Below are positions 60,933 to 64,000 of a stretch of 64,000 nucleotides of DNA, one piece after another. The DNA is from Myxococcales bacterium (lineage in GTDB: Bacteria; Myxococcota_A; Polyangia; Haliangiales; Haliangiaceae): NCBI GenBank assembly GCA_947483555.1, contig CANKMW010000003.1:106123-170122 (forward strand), given 5' to 3'. The position numbers and the translations under genes are program-made. Numbering within the stretch: the stretch's first letter is position 1; each line of letters starts with the position of its first letter. The notes under the pieces are model-generated. The model had not been told where the DNA came from, did no database searches, and was given only the letters and a program-made list of their open reading frames with translations.

Positions 60933-62176
60933 TCGGGCTGAGCGATCTGATCACGGTGGCGGCGCTGGCCGTGCTGGCCCAGTCGCTGTTCGTCGGCGCC
61001 GAGATCGCGCTCGGATCGTGCGATCGGACCCGGATCCGGCAGCGCGCTGCAGCCGGCGGAAGCGGCGCGCGGGCGGTCGAGCGGCTGCTGGCGCGCCACG
61101 AGACCACCGCGGCGACGGTGCTCATCGGCGCGACCGCGGCCAGCCTGACGGCGGCGGCGGCCTGCGCGCTGTTCCTGGCCGGGCGGGGCCGGCACGAGGC
61201 GTGGGCGGTCGCGCTGGTGCTGGTGCCGATGGTGGTCCTGGGCCACCTGGTCCCCAAGGCGATCGCCGGCACCCACGCCGACCGGCTGGCGCCGCTGTAC
61301 GCGCTCATCCTGCTCCCGGTCGGCTGGTTGATGCGGCCCCTGGTGCTGGTGGTCAGCGCGTTCGCCGGCGCGGCGACCCGCCTGGCCGGCACCGACAAGA
61401 AGAAGGCGTTCATCACCCGCGACGAGCTGGCGATGATGATCGAGAGCGAGCCGGCCGGCGACAAGTCGGGCATCACCGCCGACGAGCGCGAGATGATCGC
61501 CAACGTCTTCGAGCTGTCGGAGTACGCGGTCGGCGATCTGATGGTGCCGCTCTCGGAGGTCACGGCCTTGCCCGAGGACACCACGCTGGGCGAGGCCGCG
61601 ATCGAGGTTGCCGACAAGCAGCACTCGCGCATGCCGGTCTACCGCGGCCGCGTCGATGACATCGTCGGCATCGTGCACGCCTTCGACATCCTCGCCGCCG
61701 GTCCCGATCAGCGCGACAAGCCGGTGGCCGACGTGGCGCGCCCGGCCAACTACGTGCCGGGCAGCATGAAGGCCGTCGATCTGCTGGTCCAGCTCCAGGT
61801 CGGCGGCAACCCGATCGCGATCGTCGTCGACGAGTATGGCGGCGCGGTCGGCATCGTCACCGTCGAGGACCTGCTCGAGACCATCGTCGGCGACATCGAC
61901 GACGAGTACGACGACGAGCCGTCGCCGATCCGGCAGGAGAAGCCGGGGGTGTGGCGGGTCGAGGCCAAGACCTCGGTGGCCAAGCTCAACCAGGCCCTCG
62001 ATCTCGGCATCCCCGAGAGCGACGACTACGAGACCGTCGCCGGCTTCCTGATCGAGCGCTTCCGCCGCATCCCGGTGCCGGGCTCGCAGGTCCAGGTCGG
62101 CGGGGCGTCGATCGAGGTGGTCGCGGCCTCGGATCGCTCGGTCGAGGCGGTGCGCATCACCAAGCGCAAGCGTTGA
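60929..62176 (+). CDS. CNNM/CBS/CorC-domain membrane protein
   Basis: 415 residues. The CNNM domain comes first ([38 protein letters not shown]), then CBS domains ([48 protein letters not shown]), and the C-terminal CorC/HlyC domain is complete ([37 protein letters not shown] in segments). The two tandem proteins probably form a heteromeric divalent-cation efflux or regulatory unit; this one carries the domain that its neighbour lacks. Confidence 0.9.
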   Translation: MIGLSDLITVAALAVLAQSLFVGAEIALGSCDRTRIRQRAAAGGSGARAVERLLARHETTAATVLIGATAASLTAAAACALFLAGRGRHEAWAVALVLVPMVVLGHLVPKAIAGTHADRLAPLYALILLPVGWLMRPLVLVVSAFAGAATRLAGTDKKKAFITRDELAMMIESEPAGDKSGITADEREMIANVFELSEYAVGDLMVPLSEVTALPEDTTLGEAAIEVADKQHSRMPVYRGRVDDIVGIVHAFDILAAGPDQRDKPVADVARPANYVPGSMKAVDLLVQLQVGGNPIAIVVDEYGGAVGIVTVEDLLETIVGDIDDEYDDEPSPIRQEKPGVWRVEAKTSVAKLNQALDLGIPESDDYETVAGFLIERFRRIPVPGSQVQVGGASIEVVAASDRSVEAVRITKRKR

Positions 62177-62186
62177 ACGTGGCGCG

Positions 62187-63677
62187 TCAATCGATGGCGA
62201 GCCGGTAGACCCGGTTGGCGTCGAGCGCCTGCATCCCGACCAGCTGGCCGGTGTCCGGCCCATCGTTGATCGACGCTATCTGCTGCAACGCGAGCCCGGT
62301 CGGCAGATCGTACGACGCGATCTGCGTGCCGGCGAGATCGGTGACCCAGATGCGGCCGTCGCCGTAGACGATCAGCTCGCCCAGCGGTTCGGTCGACGGA
62401 CGCCAGCTCACGCTGTCCACCGCGGCGACGCCGAGCGTGGCGCCGAAGTCGACCTCGCCCTGCGGCAGGCCGTCGAAGCCGACGATCTGGACCACCGCCA
62501 GGCGCCCGAGCGGGCCCCGCTCGAGGATCATGAGCTGCCCGGTCGACTCGACGAAGGCCGGCGCGCCGGCGTGGGCATCGGGAAACGCGGCTGACAGGTC
62601 GATCGGATCGCCGAGGGTCGCGGTGAGGTCGTCGTAGAGCCGAACCACGCGCGCCTGCGGAAACGTCACGGCGAGGGTGCGGGTGCCGGGAATGGTCGCG
62701 AAGCCGTGCGGCGCGCCGCCCAGGTCGACCAGGTGGGTGCCGGTGGCGAAGGCGTCGTCGGTGGCCCACAGCTCGGGCGAGAACAGACCGCCGAGAAACA
62801 CGAAGCGACCGTCCTGGTGATCGATGGCGCGCGGCCGCGGCAGGTTGGGCGGGATCGAGAGATCGCGCGCGCTGCCCGCCAGCGGCACCAGGGCCGGGTC
62901 GGTGCGCACCAGCAGCGCCTGGTAGTCCATCGCGACGAAGCGACCGTCGCGCTCCTGGTCGAGGCCCTCGGTCTCGCCCAGCATCGGTCGCGGCACCGGT
63001 CCGGACACCGAGCCATCGAAGTCGACCGTCCAGGCTTCGGCGACCTCGAGCAGGGTCACCATGAAGGCGCCCGGCTCCACGTAGGCGAGCCCGAGGCCGT
63101 AGGTCGAGCGGACCGGTTCATCGGGGACGATGGTGTCGACCACGACGCCGTCCAGATCGAAGATGACGATGAGCGGGCGAAAGGTCTCGTCGTCGACGAT
63201 CATCGCGATGTGATCGGGCCACACCGGGCTGTCGTGCGGGATGTAGTCCATGCCCTCGGTGTTGCCGATCTGCAATCCGGGCGGGTACACCGCCTCGACC
63301 CGGCGCACGTGCTGGCAACGATCGTCGAAGAACACCAGCTCGGTGGTGGGATGCGACGGTGCCCACAGATCGTGGACCACGAACTCGCGGCTGCTGGCGA
63401 CCCAGGCGATGCCACGTGGTGTCCAGTCGGTCACCACGTCGGCGGCGCTGAGATCGCAGACCAGCTCGGCTGGCTTCGCCGCACCTTGAAGGCGCACGGC
63501 GCGCAGCTGGTCGCCGTCGAGCATCGCGACGTGCTTGTTGAGGCGGCCCTTGTCGACGAGCGCGATGTCCTCGACGTTGCTACCGACCCGGTGCGCGTCG
63601 ATGACCGTCGCGGTCTGCGCCGACGCGTCGACGATCAGCGTGGCGAGCGTGAGCAGGCATACCGAGATCTGTCGCAT
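62187..63677 (-). CDS. secreted protein of unknown function, propeller-like
   Basis: 496 residues with a signal peptide (ISVCLLTLATLIVDASAQ). A GGGAGG-like ribosome-binding site (GGGAGG) lies about 6 bases before the ATG. The body consists of repeating beta segments with Asp-rich turns (HVAMLDGDQLRAVRLQG; IAMIVDDETFRPLIVIFDLDG; RFVFLGGLFSPELWATDD; LGELIVYGDGRIWVTDLAG), consistent with a beta-propeller. No catalytic motif was recognised. It converges on the second CNNM gene with a 10-base gap. Confidence 0.7.
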   Translation of the reverse strand: MRQISVCLLTLATLIVDASAQTATVIDAHRVGSNVEDIALVDKGRLNKHVAMLDGDQLRAVRLQGAAKPAELVCDLSAADVVTDWTPRGIAWVASSREFVVHDLWAPSHPTTELVFFDDRCQHVRRVEAVYPPGLQIGNTEGMDYIPHDSPVWPDHIAMIVDDETFRPLIVIFDLDGVVVDTIVPDEPVRSTYGLGLAYVEPGAFMVTLLEVAEAWTVDFDGSVSGPVPRPMLGETEGLDQERDGRFVAMDYQALLVRTDPALVPLAGSARDLSIPPNLPRPRAIDHQDGRFVFLGGLFSPELWATDDAFATGTHLVDLGGAPHGFATIPGTRTLAVTFPQARVVRLYDDLTATLGDPIDLSAAFPDAHAGAPAFVESTGQLMILERGPLGRLAVVQIVGFDGLPQGEVDFGATLGVAAVDSVSWRPSTEPLGELIVYGDGRIWVTDLAGTQIASYDLPTGLALQQIASINDGPDTGQLVGMQALDANRVYRLAID

Positions 63678-63940
63678 GCGAACCTCCCGCAGGCATCATA
63701 CACATCGGTCAGGAAGCCGCGAACCCCACGGCGCTGTCCTCCATGGGCGCGTCGAGCAGCTTGCGCAGCTCGGGCCGCCAGATCGAGGTTTGCGAACATC
63801 GGAGCGTCACAGACGAAGAATCAATTCGCCTTCAATCCACCGTGAAGGCGCTCTCCCCCTGTGCCAGGGTAGTTGTCGCACGACGCTGGCGGCCTGAGCG
63901 CCAGCGAGTCTGAGGCCGAGGGGCAGAAGAACGAGACCCA
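63678..63940. other. 263-base stretch upstream of the transposase
   Basis: No intact gene seen. A minus-strand frame of about 29 codons (IWRPELRKLLDAPMEDSAVG, ending at 63709) has coding-like composition and could be the C-terminus of a gene cut by the insertion sequence, but I cannot identify it. The segment from about 63860 (GTGCCAGGGTAGTTGTCGCA) is probably the left end of the element. Confidence 0.35.
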
Positions 63941-64000
63941 GTGGCACTGTATAGCGAGACCTTCAAGACCAAGCTGGTGCAGCGGATGCTGGTACCGCAC
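63941..64000 (+). CDS. transposase, N-terminal 20 residues only (cut by window end)
   Basis: A GTG gives ALYSETFKTKLVQRMLVPH, the typical start of IS3/IS911-like transposases with an N-terminal helix-turn-helix (xxYSExFKxxxVQRxxxPx). The rest lies outside the window. A weak purine-rich ribosome-binding site (GAAGAACGAGA) precedes it. The element's left end is presumably within the preceding 80 bases. Confidence 0.65.
   Translation, partial: MALYSETFKTKLVQRMLVPH

Overview
The window is about 70% GC (estimated by eye) and gene-dense on both strands. It looks like a chromosome segment of a Myxococcota (deltaproteobacterial) species. Grounds: a GltJ/AgmX-like gliding protein, an MglA-like small GTPase, two eukaryotic-type Ser/Thr kinases, an FHA protein, many TPR lipoproteins, and a complete mevalonate pathway, which is rare in Proteobacteria but known in myxobacteria. 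Neighbouring genes are very often coupled through ATGA or GTGA stop/start overlaps.

Layout. 1-4796: two overlapping Clp/Hsp100-type AAA+ ATPases, the first cut by the window edge. 4800-6956: a scar region with a winged-helix regulator, the first codons of a deleted nucleotidyltransferase, a tRNA/tmRNA 3'-end fragment, and a cytochrome gene that has lost its 5' half. 7002-7519: a RelE/ParE-type toxin-antitoxin pair. 7592-12642 (minus): a Ser/Thr kinase coupled to an FHA protein, a metzincin-like TPR lipoprotein, and a PilZ protein. 12859-15516: rarA, a small unknown gene and a lipoprotein. 15541-22672 (minus): mevalonate operon hpnC-mvaA-mvaK2-mvaD-mvaK1-fni, with a UbiA-family prenyltransferase upstream. 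It makes IPP/DMAPP and channels them toward squalene-type and prenyl-lipid products.

22707-27460 (minus): a TRAP transporter of the TPR-protein-associated type (TatT, TatP, small and large permease); the large permease carries an acidic repeat tail. 27589-33103: a coupled operon of peptide-binding lipoprotein, sensor kinase and response regulator-diguanylate cyclase. 33130-35334: gpsA, a second RelE/ParE pair, and a lipoprotein whose 3' end is interrupted by a 56-bp palindromic repeat also present at 25345. 35473-41334: a histone-deacetylase-like enzyme, a second Ser/Thr kinase, a lipoprotein and the GltJ/AgmX-like protein. 41378-44600: a 5'-truncated Rhs gene with a broken Hint domain, a toxin tip with its immunity gene, and a transposase relic. 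44596-45245: a VapBC pair.

45368-53449: a cysteine desulfurase divergent from hemW-hrcA-grpE-dnaK-dnaJ and a RelA/SpoT-type synthetase. This heat-shock operon includes a DnaJ-like protein with no zinc finger. 53343-62176: a VanX-like dipeptidase; an LpoA-like lipoprotein; an M50 protease; a zinc-ribbon membrane protein; an MglA-like GTPase coupled to a histidine kinase; and two tandem CNNM/CorC membrane proteins. 62187-63677: a secreted protein of unknown function. The window ends in the first codons of a transposase.

No rRNA, complete tRNA or CRISPR array was seen. All functions are inferred from motifs read by eye; no database search was run.
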